A DNA stretch of 64,000 bases. Source: Podocnemis expansa (lineage: Eukaryota > Chordata > Testudines > Podocnemididae). The DNA lies in the NCBI GenBank assembly GCA_007922195.1, contig ML681981.1, positions 13,587,771 through 13,651,770 on the forward strand, given 5' to 3'. Positions 22,201 to 34,797 of the stretch are shown piece by piece. The translations under genes were made by a program, and so were the position numbers. The notes beneath the pieces were generated by a model, which made no database searches, was not told the DNA's origin, and saw nothing but the letters and a program-made list of their open reading frames with translations. Each line of letters opens with the position of its first letter. Position 1 is the first letter of the stretch.

Positions 22201-23340
22201 CTACCTCTCAATTTAGAGTCTTACCACTTAACTTTTTACCCTGATCAAGGAGCGAAGCCTAGCAGACTCTCTAGGTATACTGAAGCCCCACCAAAGGGAA
22301 GTCATGCTCAGTGAGTCTAGTGGAGCCATGTAACACATAATCATATTTAGAATATCTGTACAAGTTATTTCAAAAAGTATCTCATTTGGGTGACTCATGG
22401 GCAGAAGCCAGTTTGTGGATGGAGCTCAGAAAACTGACACCTTCCTTTTTACCTCAGTATGACCTCTAAAAAAGGTTGGGAACTTTTCAACCAGAGGTTC
22501 TCTTTGACTGTATAGGCGTCCTGGACATAATGCAGAAGTAAAGCAATAGTTCATATCAAAGAGGGATTCAGCAAAAAGGATTTTTTCTTCTCACATAACA
22601 TCACAAACTGTTATGGGCAAATCTAAAAAAGAAATGGGAGAAAAAGGTACCCATTCTTAATCAGTTCAATCTATTTCATTGAAGAGCACTACAGTGCTCT
22701 TAGCTAGCAATCAGGAAAGAGCTTCATACTACAGGTAAAAAGTAAGTCAATTCTATACTCTGATTAAAATACATGTTACATTTAAAACCACCCAGGAAGA
22801 TAGAACTGAAAACTGGGGCAATGGAAATCTTCAGTTTAACCTTCAGTTGTTTGCGAACATTTGCAGGGCTAAAATTATATATTGACTCTTCATAGTTAAC
22901 TTGAGTTTATGCATCAGAAAGAAATGAAAAAGTCTATTAAAGGTCAGTTAAAATTTAACATATTGCTTTTTACTACGATTGCAATCTCTGAATCAATGTC
23001 CAGAGTAAAGTAGGAGTTATCAGTGTAACAAACCTGATTTGAGAATGGTAACCTTTGAAAAATTGCCAATATAAATGGATCTTGTCAGATAAAAGTCTGC
23101 CTTGATCATGATGAAATATCTTGGAATATTGCTTGGATCTGATTCAGAAACCAGTTCTGCCTCCTTTGACCACCAGCTGAGCTAAAAATAAAACATCCAA
23201 ACCAGTGTTAGCCAAAAAGTCAACATGGTTTATCCCAATAACAAGTCATGGACTTGAAATGTTTCGTAGCCATATTTCCTATGTTTCACTTGAATAAAGA
23301 CTTCTACTCCAACATTAGGTTCATTACTAATTGTCTGTGT
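22201..23340. other. No gene seen
   Basis: AT-rich sequence without recognised elements. Confidence 0.5.
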
Positions 23341-23482
23341 GAAACAAACAAGGAGTCTTGTGGCACTTTAAAGACTAATGACAGCTCATGCAATAAATAA
23401 ATTTGTTAGTCTTTAAAAGTGCCACAAGACTCCTTGTTTGATTTGGTGACCTAGACTAAAATGGCTACCCATCTGGAACTTG
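23341..23482. repeat. Hairpin repeat family copy 2
   Basis: AAGGAGTCTTGTGGCACTTT and its mirror AAAGTGCCACAAGACTCCTT lie about 40 bp apart; right end ATGGCTACCCATCTGGAACT. Confidence 0.85.
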
Positions 23483-24250
23483 TCTGTATGACATTTATAA
23501 AACTGGAACTTATCTATATGAAGTGTATAAAAACAGAAAGCTCAGAATGGCTTAGAATAACTGGGATCTGATATTTTTCTTTAGTAATTTTATACTTGCC
23601 AATGAAAAAATTTCTGGATCATTACTTCAGTTCTCTCATGATGAGAAAATTTTCTATCCAAGACACAAAAATTACTTGGAAAATTAATTAGACTGGTTTA
23701 CTGGATTGGAAAATGACTAGTTTTCTTCATAAATATTTACAGGGGAAAACAGATAATTTCAAATATATTTACAGACTTGATCCAGAAAAAAATCTCCATG
23801 GAAACAAAATGCAACCATTCTGAACTACTGGATTAAGTAAGTTATATTTGGTGACAATAGTTCCTGTCAACAAAATTATCATATTAAGTGGTTCTTACTG
23901 TGATAGGGTAAGACACTCCTTTTATTTTTTTCACTCAAAAAGTAAAGCAGTAAGAAATGTATAGCCCCAAAACAGCACACACATACATGTGCTTAACATT
24001 AAGTATGTTTTACTGAACTGGGATGTAATGGGTACCTTTCTTTAAAGGATGAGAGAGAGAAACAAACCAACCAACCAAACTTACTAAAGTGATAGTTTCC
24101 TGCCCAGGTGTCAAAGTCACATATAACTAAGTTATTGAAAATTTACACAGCTCCTGTGTCAGTTTATGGATTTACTGGATTCTCTATCTTTCTTCTCATC
24201 TTTTGTTTGTACAGAGAAAGGGTTGAATAAAAACTTTTCTTTGTTTAGGA
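23483..24250. other. No gene seen
   Basis: AT-rich sequence. Confidence 0.5.
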
Positions 24251-24387
24251 CAGTATTTCCTAATCTTTGAAAAGCTATGTGCCCCCCTCCCATCCCTTTT
24301 CAGGAAAAATGAAACTAATTGCTTTCTTCCTTTTTTGATGGAAGCTGAGAGTTTGCAGAACAATTTAGAGGCTCCACCACCCCCTCA

Positions 24388-24820
24388 CAGGGCTGGATTA
24401 AGACAGGGGCTTTAGGTGCTGGCCTAAAGGGGGATCCAGAGGCCCCACCAAAATCTGGCTCTGTCCAAGCCACTATTGACCTGCTTTCACTGTTCCCAAC
24501 CAGGAGCGGGACAGGAGCACTGTGGCTTCTGGCCTGAAGCCCCGCCCCAGCAGCTGACTGGGCCCTAGACCTTGCCTCCCCATAGCACCATGTGGCCACA
24601 GGCCCCAGACCCCGCAGCATCACAGGCCTGTGTCTCCCTAGCACCACTGGGCTGTGGGCTCCCCCTACCCTTGGCAGCCCAGGGAGGGTCCCCTCAGCCC
24701 CCAACCCCACCCCTGAGTGCCAGGCTGGCCACTGCAGTGGGAGGAGCAGGGCCCCAGGCTCAGGATGGTATCCATGAAAGTGGGCAGCCTGGCACCCTGG
24801 GGCCCCTTAATCAGATGCTG
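24388..24820. mobile_element. hAT-like element nested in 24251-25055
   Basis: Starts CAGGGCTGGATTAAG and ends CTTAATCAGATGCTG. Flanks CCCCCTCA (24380-24387) and CCCCCTCC (24821-24828) match at 7 of 8. The left end resembles 31912-32456 (CAGGGCTGGATAAAC). Confidence 0.7.
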
Positions 24821-24850
24821 CCCCCTCCTCCAACCCTTTGTATTCCACTG

Positions 24851-25020
24851 CAGGGGTCTCAAACTCAAATGAGTATGAGGGCTATGTGAGGACTAGTATA
24901 GTAGCCCAAGAGCCACACCACTGAAACCTTTTCATACAACGGTATTGCAAATATTGATAGTGATAGTGTCATTGCAGGCCGCCAGTAATAACATTAGGGG
25001 TCACGAGTTTGAGACCCTAG
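24851..25020. mobile_element. Small hAT-like element (170 bp)
   Basis: CAGGGGTCTCAAACTC at the left and GAGTTTGAGACCCTAG at the right match as inverted repeats at 15 of 16. No clean 8-bp target duplication seen. Confidence 0.7.
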
Positions 25021-25055
25021 CACTAATGGATGCTGTGCACACTTTGGGAACACTG

Positions 25056-28019
25056 CTCTAGGGTATGTGCTAAAAAATGCAACCCCCCGTTGGGGTTTTG
25101 TTCTACTGCCAATGCTTTAACGAAGTATTTATAGCTGTTTTCAATACGAGTCTTCTCTTTATCCATATGCTTCTTTTTAATAATTTACTGTTACAGTAAA
25201 CTTTTTACATGGGGATCGTTCCTGTAATGATTCTATTAGTTAAGCATTATCACTTCCCCTCTGTTAGGTCTGATTATTATAATACTCCAAAAGCACCTGA
25301 CTATGAAATGCTTTCCTATCATTAGAGACTGGAGACTAAGGATAGGGAATCACAGAATCAAAAGTATGTTTCTTTTTTTATCTTTATAAGCTGACAACAG
25401 AACTAAAGGAGAGCCTGAAAGAGAGTGTAGGAAATCATATGGGGCAACAGACTATACCCTGGTGGAAAATGCTGGTTCACTGCATAAAGTTCACTCACAT
25501 GAGACACATGGAAGGAAGCAACTATTTGAAAGTGTACTTCTGCTTCAAAATGCCTTTTGTTGCTTTCTTTGCAGGTAAGGATTCAATTCATTCCAAAGTA
25601 AAATAGAGAGAAACTTACTTCAGTGTTTAGGCTTTATATAGGGGGTCTGAACCACTTAGATCTTTGAAACTGGGTTTAAGTAATGTATGGGGCACTGATT
25701 GTACTGAATTTCAGCCACAGCTCTTAATTTGCAGAGCATGTTGGGGCTAAGTGCCAAAGAAATATAACATGCCACCAAGTGTGGTAACTTCAGCTACTTC
25801 TTCCAATTTCAGTTTGTAATATAAAATACACAGAGCTGAGTAAAAGCATGTGAGAATGCGAAAGATGAGTGGTTAAGTCTTTGTTGTAGCTTCTGCAGCA
25901 TACATGCCATTTTGAGTGGGAAGCAGTGGTCACTCTTGTGGGTCCCAACATATTTCCAGTTATATTGGAAATACTGCTATACTGTCAAGGCTTGGTCTCT
26001 GGTACACTAGGAACACACAAGCTGCTTCAAACTCTAAGTTATCTTTATAGGTTTTGAATATTAGTTAATTTCCCTTTAGCTTCTGTTACTGATTCCCTCA
26101 TTCTCTCTCATAACATACTAAAGAGCTCACTACTGAACACAATGCAATGGCTTGCATCAGCATGTTTTCAGATACCATTACAGATTACCATGCACTGACA
26201 TACTATTACACTGAGGAATTAAATGGAAACGCACTGAATTTTAAACAAAAAGTAAAAGTTAACACAGTCAAAATCCAAGGTTTTCTTTCAAGCATTCAGT
26301 CTTGTTTAAATTCAAGTTGGTAAAAAATTAATGTATAAGACAGCCTTTCCTTTTGTCACATTGTGTACCAGTCATGCACTATGATCAAATACTGGTAACA
26401 CTGGTTAATGACAACCCTATTGTCAGCTAATTCTTAGAAGGATTTATTTCTGTTTTCAAATCTCAGTGGAAATTTTTTAGCAAATAAAACTATTACATTC
26501 AGTCATTTTGCAACTATTCATAGAGATTTCTAAAAACTGATCAAGAAATGCTTATAACATTTACCACCTTCTCAACATCAGAACAATTCACATTAAACTA
26601 AATTGAATTATTTCCTGTTTTACTTTTGCAAATGTTAAATGTGATGGTTAACGTTTTTTTCTAAATGCTACCAGTCGTGTACAATGAAGGAGAAGCAAAC
26701 AGTGAGTCGAGCACTCATCTGTGAACCCTCACACAAATATTATCAACCACTATTACTGTGACACTCCCTGTTATGTTAGGTGCTCTACAAAAACATACAA
26801 AACAAGGTTCCTACCCAAGCAAACTCCAGGATTTGTATTTTATATCAGTGTAAATGTTTCAGATATGTAACAGACTATACAGGGCCTAATCCAACTCCCA
26901 CAGATTTTAATGAGACTCTCTATTGATTTTAAGGGGTGTTGGATCAGGGCTTTAAAATCTGTTAAAAGGAATAGAACCAGGTAGTGGCAACTTAATAGCA
27001 AATGCCTTTGAAATTCTTCTTGTAGTGTCAGAAGGGAGAAAAATGAACAAATTACTTTTGGTTCAATGGCTGAGATTATCATCTTCTCATCCTGCTGATT
27101 TTTGTGCAGGCATGATCCAGGGAGTCTCTCAGTGTCTACTGACAGAGAGCATCTTCCGATATTCCTTGACCTAACACACTTTGCGTTTATTCAAAATCCT
27201 TTACCAATATCTCATTTTACTCTTGCCTCCCAGTGTTTCTTGAATTTCACAGAAGACTGAACTACAGGGATGTTTATAACAACTTTTTAGTAGACTTCAG
27301 GTTGAACTGAGATTATGCAAGTGGAGAGCTGTAAAAAGATAAGTTGTTTCAATATTCACAAAAGTACTTCCAAATAATATTATCAGTTAACTTCAATAAA
27401 ATATGAACAAAAGAAAACCATGTACATCCTATTTTTGAATAACTACACAATCTTTCACAAGCCTGATATAAATAATACAAATACCACATGTACGCAATGC
27501 AGTTAGTATACGTAATGGGACTTGTTCAATTACTGGTATATTAGGATGGTCTAATCCAAAGCAATTTTAAAGGAGTAAGAGTCTGTCCAGTGATATCATC
27601 AGGTAATACTGATTTTATCAGGAAGAGAAGAACAAATGAATCTACTGTTACAGGCAGAACACACTAGTGGCATACATTAACATTTCCTGCACTGTCCATC
27701 AGCTCCTGAGTTTTGTTCCGACAAATGTCCGCCAGCTTTTCCTCCTCCACATCCCACTGCACCAACCAAGGAGAGAACCACTATACTCTTAGTTTTCATT
27801 GTCTCGAAGTGTAGTATTATGCTCCAAAGTACATATATCATTGCAATATTTTGAGAATCGAATGTTTTCAGAAGTTGCACATGATTAAATAGTTACAACA
27901 TCACTTTGTAAATTGATTAATTTCTGTTAAAGAGAAACCAATTATGAAGGTGCATGCAGAGCAGACTCACAAATAATAGACAATGGCCATGAGAGAAATT
28001 CGTCCAGTGTGGAGATCTG
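25056..28019. other. No gene seen; one short palindromic repeat
   Basis: AT-rich. At 26881-26953 GGGCCTAATCCAACTCCC is mirrored by GGGTGTTGGATCAGGGCT, a short foldback repeat of a type common in reptile genomes. Exon-like sequence near 25380-25580 has no recognisable protein. Confidence 0.5.
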
Positions 28020-28238
28020 CTCCAAAGGGTAGCCAAGTTGGTCTAGTTCAGCAAAACAAAAATGGAGTCCTGTGGCACTTTTAAAGATTAACAAATGTAT
28101 TTATCGCATGAGCTTTTGTCGGAGAAAGTCTCAATTCGTCAAATGCTTTGAAGACAAAGTGGGATTTTCCCCCATGAAAGCTCATGTGATAAATAAAATT
28201 TTTAATCTTTGAAAGTCCAACAGGACTCCTTTTTTGTT
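28020..28238. repeat. Hairpin repeat family copy 3
   Basis: Head CCAAAGGGTAGCCAAGTTGG, then TGGAGTCCTGTGGCACTTTT and a mirrored arm ending in AACAGGACTCC. This copy shows the head-plus-arm order clearly. Confidence 0.85.
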
Positions 28239-29480
28239 GTGGGGAATTGAACTCCCTTCTGCATAAACAATGCACTGTTTAGAGCAAAGCTTTTTCTACA
28301 TTTCAAGCAGTGCCTACTGATTAGGTAAGAACAAACTTATGAGGCAAATATGAACCAAATGCTAGGGAAATGAGATGAGTGAAAGTATATTTTATCCTAT
28401 CAGTGGGTGAAAAGGGGGTTATTTAGGATATTTATTAATCAAATATGACTCTTTGTTGCTGATATTTAATTTTAAGAGCAGACTAAAGGCCTGAATTTAG
28501 CACACCTTTAGCATAAACAGAAAAGGCTATGTTCTATTTTAATACCGGGAAGGATGCCCAGAAACACAAGGCTTGCCATTTCCTTAACTATAAATATGTA
28601 ATTGGTAGAGGGCTGAGCTAGCTCCATTGGGATATGAAACAACCATATAAAGACAAAGAAAGCCTATTGTAATCACTAAGTTAGAATTAGAGTTTGCAAG
28701 AAGACTATTAACTGAGCCAATAGATGTTGGCAGCTGTGCATGAACAGTCATTTTTCAAAGAAAGGACTGAGAAAAAACTGGTATCTATTTATCCTGGCTT
28801 CAAGAAATTTTTGCTGTTGCTGACTACATAGCTATTTCAGTTGCAAACCACAAACCAAGAATTATCTTCATTCTCCTCAGTACTGTACCATCCAGTCCAG
28901 ATCTCTTTTCTCTGAAAGTTTTATTTTACAGCAAAGAGTAATTTCCTGAAACAAGATTTAGTTCCAGTAATGTTTTCTGTACCTTCCATTATCTAAGTAC
29001 TCCCACCACCATATTACTGCACTCTGAGTATTTATGGATTTATCCTCACAACCCTGTGAAGAAAGTATTATCTGCACTTTATAGATGGAGAACTGCAGCA
29101 CTGAGAGAATGACCGACATGTCCAACTTCTCACAGAAGATATATAGTGGAGTCAGGAATTGAATGATCTTGTTTCATTCTGGTATGTTAACCAAAAATCA
29201 TCCTTCCTTCTCACCAGCATTCAGATCACCAGCAATATCCACTGACACAAAAATAGGATGACCAAAAAAAAAAAAAAATTCAAATTGAAAACATTTTGTT
29301 ATGCCAAGGTCTTACAGAAAACCCTAAAGAAGCCAACAGGATCCCCAGAGTCTTGTAAAAATTACAACCTCTCCCCACAATTTAATCAAGAATGGTATCT
29401 CTGGAACCATTAATATAGAATTCAACCCCTGACAGAGACTTCTATAGATAGGTTGAAAAATTCCAGAGAAGAAACAGTTA
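28239..29480. other. No gene seen; MIR-like SINE fragment inside
   Basis: AT-rich. The part at about 29025-29165 resembles a MIR/CORE SINE. Confidence 0.5.
29025..29165 (+). mobile_element. MIR/CORE-SINE-like fragment
   Basis: TTATCCTCACAACCCTGTGA, GCACTTTATAGATGGAGAAC and CAGCACTGAGAGAATG run in the order of a MIR element core and 3' part. Strongly diverged. Confidence 0.6.
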
Positions 29481-29486
29481 CTGACA

Positions 29487-30590
29487 TTTTCATAACTGAT
29501 GTTCTTTGAGCTGTGTTGCTCATGCTCATTTTGTGCTTGGTGTGTGTATACTGTGTGCACTGTTGCTGGCCATTAGCCAGTGGACTGGCTTTAGCACCCT
29601 CTGAAGTTGTGTGCATTTGCACTGTTCTAAGGGGCACCCCCAGCCCTGAACCCTCTCAGTTCCTTCTGCCAGTAACTCCAACACAGTCGTAGGAGGGTGG
29701 GTCATGGAATGAACATGAGCAATACATCTCAAAGAGCAATTACAAAAGGTGAGTAACTTTTTTTTTCTTTTTTGAGTGCTTGCTCATGTTCATTCCATCG
29801 TAGCTGTCTCACAAACAGTATGCCAGGAGGAGGCCTTGGAGTTCATGGATGTTCTGACTGCAACACTGTTCTTCTGAAACAGGCATCATCACTGGCCTGT
29901 CTGATGATGGCATAGAGGAATGTGAAGGTATTAATGAACAGGTTGTGGCTCTACAGAAATCCTGGATTGGTAATTGCACAAGGAACGCTGTGGACAAAGC
30001 CTGGACTCTTGCAGAATGTTGACTGGAGGCAGGGGCGTCGCTGCCCCGGGGAATGACCTGGGGCACAGGCCCAGGCCCTGCCCCCTGCTTGCACGCCCCA
30101 CACTCTGCCTGCAGGCCATGCCCCCGGCTGGGGACAGGGTGGGGAGCGGCAGCTGTGGCCATGGGGTCACCCGGCCTTTGAAGGGGCTGGAAGCAGCCAC
30201 CACTGCTGCGGGTGGATGGGGCCCAGATCCCTGGCCAGGGATAGTGCCGGGAGTGGCAGCCAGGGCTGCAGTTGGCTGGGCCCTGGATCCCTGGCCTGAT
30301 CCAGCCGGAGACCGGGAGAGGTGGGGCCCCACCAGGACCCGGGGCACTGGTGCTGGCATTTGGGGCGCGGGCCCCATGTGCCAGGAGCCAGCGATGCCCC
30401 TGACTGGAGGTAGGATATTTGCCTGCTCATAGCAAGCTTGAATACAGGCTGTCATCCAGGATGAGATCCTCTGGGTTGATACAGGTAGCCCTCTCATCCT
30501 TTTCACTATTGCTGCAAAGAAGTGTGTGGATTTGCAGAACAGCTTAGCTTTCTCAATGTGAAAGGAAATGTGTTCCTGTCAAATGGTATA
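29487..30590 (-). mobile_element. DIRS copy D: terminal block and recombinase C-terminal fragment
   Basis: The terminal hairpin (GTTCTTTGAGCTGTGTTGCT near 29502, mirrored by AGCAATACATCTCAAAGAGC near 29720) is followed on the minus strand by a frame reading GLPVSTQRISSWMTACIQAC and YEQAN, a DIRS tyrosine recombinase segment. It is interrupted at 30030-30402 by a hAT-like element with a perfect duplication. The upper limit is uncertain. Confidence 0.7.
30030..30402. mobile_element. hAT-like element with perfect 8-bp TSD inside DIRS copy D (373 bp)
   Basis: Left end CAGGGGCGTCGCTG and right end CAGCGATGCCCCTG match as inverted repeats at 13 of 14. Both sides carry ACTGGAGG (30022-30029 and 30403-30410) exactly. 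GC-rich with no transposase. The long open frames over this part (29931-30506) are artefacts. Confidence 0.92.
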
Positions 30591-30594
30591 TAAG

Positions 30595-30725
30595 TAGACC
30601 CCTGCAAATCTACGGATATCTGCATTATATCGGCATCCGCAGATACAACACGGATATCTGTAGACCATTTCTTGTGGGTGCAGGTCGGATACGGATCCAT
30701 GTATTTGTATCCATGCAGGGCTCTC
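30595..30725. mobile_element. Small hAT-like element (131 bp)
   Basis: Ends TAGACCCCTGCA and TGCAGGGCTCTC, flanked by perfect 8-bp TATATAAG at 30587-30594 and 30726-30733. Contains repeated GGATATCTG motifs. Confidence 0.8.
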
Positions 30726-30930
30726 TATATAAGTATACCTGCCCTGGCGCTAGTCACTATGCTTTTCTTTGGAGGCAGTTTTATTAGATTGAATTCCGGA
30801 TTGCCTGAGTGTGCCTTCACTGCAGCTCAGTCAAACCCGAACGATCTGTTGACTCTGTCACTGTAGACATAGCCCTAGCTACCCCTTTGTTTTGTTAGGG
30901 CCTGACCTTTTCACCTGTTGATATTTCTTA

Positions 30931-31194
30931 GCCCTAGTCTATACTCGCCACACTTCATCAGCAGTCAACAGAAGATATGAAGGTACATACAAAACTCCCA
31001 CTTATCTCCCTGTTCATGCTGTGCTAAGTTGACCAGAAAGGCCATCCAGTCAACTTAGTGCTACTCCAGTTACAGGGCTGGAGTTATAGCACTGAGCTGG
31101 AGATCGATTGAGCATGTCTTTACAGACCTCTCAACTGAACCCAGAAGAGCGCACTGATGGCAGCAAATTTGCCACCCTCAGTACAAACATACCC
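30931..31194. mobile_element. Harbinger-like MITE (264 bp), decayed
   Basis: GCCCTAGTCTATACT at the left and AGTACAAACATACCC at the right are imperfect inverted repeats related to the GGCTATGTCTACA family at 52942. Flanked by TTA on both sides (30928-30930, 31195-31197). Confidence 0.55.
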
Positions 31195-31419
31195 TTAATG
31201 ACTGTCTCATTCAGAGGTAGATACTCAGGCATACCTTAGCCTCTGCACCTCAGCACAAGGGATGTCTGTGGAAAGACATTAACTCCTGAAGACACAGTAG
31301 GTAGCAATAAACAATGAGTAAGTAAACCGTCACACACATCTTTTATAAAAACCAAGAAATGTTCCATGTTCTCCACATTGCCAAACTGAACAATAGAACT
31401 TAAGTATGACTGCAGAACT

Positions 31420-31458
31420 CAACTTCCAAAGGGGGTAGCTGTGTTAGTCTAATGGGCT
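31420..31458. repeat. Hairpin repeat family, head fragment only
   Basis: CTTCCAAAGGGGGTAGCTGT, then GTTAGTCTAAT, equals the head of the hairpin family without its arms. Confidence 0.6.
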
Positions 31459-31911
31459 TCAGTGGAAAGAATGACCTTGAAATCATTGATAAATCAAAAA
31501 GCACAATGACTGATGCATCTTTGCAAGATACACATCAATCTATGATTTAAAAATGCTCAGTACATATTACAAAGGTAATTTATTAAACAACATTTGCAGT
31601 TGCCCAGACAGGATTATCAGAAGTTGTGGAATAATGTGAAGTACTATATGGAAGTAACCAGCTAAAAGCTGTACCTAGGTATAAGATTCTAATATTGATT
31701 GTATCACAAACAAATAAACTTTGTTCTTTTGAGAGGAAACAATAAAATAAAAGGAGAGCAATGCCTTATATGCTGAATTCAACTTATCCCATTTCTTTGA
31801 GGAGGTTTTCAGACTAGTTTCTTCTGTATTTTATCAACATGACTTTTAGCTTGTTGATTTTGTGCATTGCTTGGAAACATTTGGCATTTCTGAAAAGCAC
31901 ATTGGTGTTTT

Positions 31912-32456
31912 CAGGGCTGGATAAACTAGCCCCAGGCCCCTGGACTGCCCTGCCTGCAGGTTCCCTCCCCTAACACCTGGGGCCCCACCCTCCCACCATG
32001 AGGGCCAGACCCCACCCCCATCACTGTGAGGGGAGGACCTGAGGCCAAAGGGTGCGCCTGCCCTAGCCAGTCTGCCAGGGGGGAGGGTGACTGGCATGCA
32101 GCAGCCGCCGATGCACTCCCCCCATGGCCACAGGCCCTGGAAAACTGTGCTGGAGTGGACACCATGCCAGCTGGCCCTGCCCTCCTCCTGGGCAGAGCAA
32201 AGAGGCGCTGCCTGCCCCACCCCCAGGAGTGGCCCAACTGGCCCATGGGTGGGGTGGGAGTGCAGAGCCTGGCCTCTGGCTCCAGGGTCCCACCCCTCTG
32301 CCTAGTGCCAGCATAGGTGCTCCTGCCCTGCTGGGTGCTGAGTGGGGTGGGGGGCACTGGATTATAGCAGGGGCTTTAGGGGCTGGAGTCAGGGGCCTTC
32401 CTTTTGGCTGGAGCTCAGGGCTTCAGCCCTTTTAGCCCCTGTGATAATCCTCCCTG
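31912..32456. mobile_element. hAT-like element with perfect 8-bp TSD (545 bp)
   Basis: Begins CAGGGCTGGATAAAC, ends GTGATAATCCTCCCTG, and is flanked by GGTGTTTT at 31904-31911 and 32457-32464 exactly. The interior is GC-rich (LINE- and transposase-free), which explains the many overlapping open frames here. Confidence 0.9.
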
Positions 32457-32464
32457 GGTGTTTT

Positions 32465-34797
32465 AGTTAAAGCCTAGTTGTTCTCAGATTTCATGGACTA
32501 TTTTCTGAGCCCTAGGCTCCTTCCCTCATCCTTGGAGCTTCTCTGTAGAATACTGGTTACTAGCATTGCTGATTAACTTTCAAGATATTAGACATAAATG
32601 TAGTACAAAAATAATTCTTAGGTGAAAGCTTACACTACTCAATCACTCTACATGTCTGGACTATTATACATTATAGTAAATAGTAACTGAAGATTGTGAA
32701 AGGCATTATTAATCTGAAAAGAATGCAGATTTAATACTAAATGTAATGACAGCAAAAAGAAATTGCTAAGGGATTTGTAGTGCTATATAAGTAATTCCTT
32801 TTTCGTAACATACCTTTTAAGCATTAATCAGAACTTACTGCATAATTAGATACAACTTGCATGCTTATGGCATATGTAACTAGCAAACCATGGTAAAAAA
32901 TCCCCCTCCAGATCCCTCTCCCCAGAAAACCTCAAAGAAATCAAATCAACTTTGAAAGTCAATGAATATTGAAACTGGGCATATTGTTTCACCATGAAAG
33001 ATTAAATATTCGGTGCATTAGTGTTTTCAGGTTATGTCCTAGAGGGAAAGAAGGAAAAACAGGAACTACATTTTAACAACCATAATATAGGATTAATTCT
33101 TCAGTATCAGAGCTGCAAAAACAGAGAGATGAGAGAACTGCAGTTTATAAGGAATGGCTACTGAAATCTGTTAAACAACAAATTAAAAAAAATTAATGCA
33201 TGATAAGGTTGCACAATCAAGCAACAGGGTCAAGAAATTCCAGAAAGTTCAGTTAATGTTAACCCAGTCCTTTTGCATGTGGTATATATTTTATAATATA
33301 TATGGACAGTAAAAACATTAAGGCTAACATAAAAAAGAGGAAAAGAATATATTGTATGCTCAACATAATTAATTCTGCCAAAGCAATTTTATGTTAGGAA
33401 TTTCCTGGTATTGACCTAATAATTTTATTGTTATAGAAGTAATTTTTTAATTATAAAAATTAAATAAAAAAAGGGAAACATGGGGAAGTCAACACATTGT
33501 AAAATCATTTTGCCAATCATAGCTTTGACAGTAGAGCTTGTAAATTAAACTGCTGAGATTTTTAAACTTTCTGAAAGAAAAATAAAATTTATCTGTGATA
33601 CGAGACTAAATATGGGAAACTTCAGTCAAAAAGAGAATATTTTGGAAAGTAAAACTCTGAGAAAAGAAGTGACTATGGAAACTATTGTGTAACCTTTAGC
33701 ATGTGCTTCTAGGTAGTCAGATTCACGCTGAGCCATATTTTATATATCACACACACATACGTCCTCCAAATATCCTACAGAGAGTGCATGCACATGTGCG
33801 TGCACGCGCACACGCACCCTGCCCCCACAAAAAGCCTAGCCAGTTAGAATATCATGTACCACTGTCTAATGGAAGAACTTCAGTTTTTAAAGAGTAATTC
33901 AACACAATAAATATTTAAACAGCTAAGTTATTTCTATATTTTATTTCATTGCCTTTTCTATTCTGTTTTACTTTCTTATTTCCTTCTTAGCTCTCTGCTG
34001 ACCTTTTCTTAGTTAAGGCTTTTTATCTTAAACTTTTCTATATCATACTGCTCAGCTTTATTTCCCCTTCTCTTACTTGTTCTCAAGTCTCTCTCTTTCT
34101 TCATTCACCTATCAGAGACACCATCTGTAGAATGGAGAGTCTTTTTCCCTTGTATTGCATTTCATTGCTGTAAGGACTTAAATAACCTCAGTCCCCAACA
34201 GCCACCTTCCATTACCTGTGTTCAGCAGTCAAGTGTCACAGAATCCTCAAACATCATCCATTTGGTGTATATTTCTTTAAAAAGTCTTCAGCTCTAGTGA
34301 TGGGCTGCAGAGAATTGAAGGAAAGTGCCAGGCCTGTTAAGTGTCTTCTCCTTCCTCGAGAAAAGACAAATACTGGAGGAAGCATTATCAAAATCTCCAT
34401 CAAATTTTAAGTCTAAACAGAACATATCAAAACAGGAAGAGAGCAGATAATGCTAATTATGCAACAACTGCCCAGCCAATTATGCTGGTGTTGGTTACAA
34501 CAGAAATGTGAAGGATGAGGCTGAAGTTTTCAGTTTATCAGGAATTTTAAAAACCCTTGTTTTGCAAAAATCTCAAATATCACAAAAATTAAATATAAAC
34601 TGAGTACTATTTGAATCTTTCAAAGCAGTTCATTGCAAATTCAATTCCTATAGGAAGAATGGGCTCTAAAATCATCCCCTTTTAAAGTTTCTCACTGGAT
34701 TGTCTCACTTTACTTAAACTCTTTTACTAAGAAATCTAAAATACTCTGGGGTTGAGGCTTTGTGCCTAATGTGGTAATTAATGCCACATAAATTATA
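32465..34797. other. No gene seen
   Basis: Strongly AT-rich. The only feature is a 33-base run of alternating purine and pyrimidine at 33785-33817. Confidence 0.55.
33785..33817. repeat. Alternating purine-pyrimidine run (Z-DNA-prone)
   Basis: TGCATGCACATGTGCGTGCA continues for 33 bases without a break in alternation, including four CG steps. Confidence 0.85.

Larger units (their letters stand above)
24251..25055. mobile_element. Composite hAT-like element with two nested insertions
   Basis: Outer ends CAGTATTTCCTAATC and TTTGGGAACACTG are imperfect inverted repeats. Flanks GTTTAGGA and CTCTAGGG match at 5 of 8. Inside lie 24388-24820 and 24851-25020, each with its own inverted ends. The long open frames (24315-24889) are artefacts of the GC-rich inserts. 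Confidence 0.55.

Noticed and set aside
25380..25580. Exon-like stretch ending CTTTGCAGGTAAGG.
   Set aside because: No recognisable peptide, and no partner exons in any direction.
31846..32435. Six overlapping open frames, up to 143 codons.
   Set aside because: All lie in the GC-rich hAT-like element with an exact target duplication.
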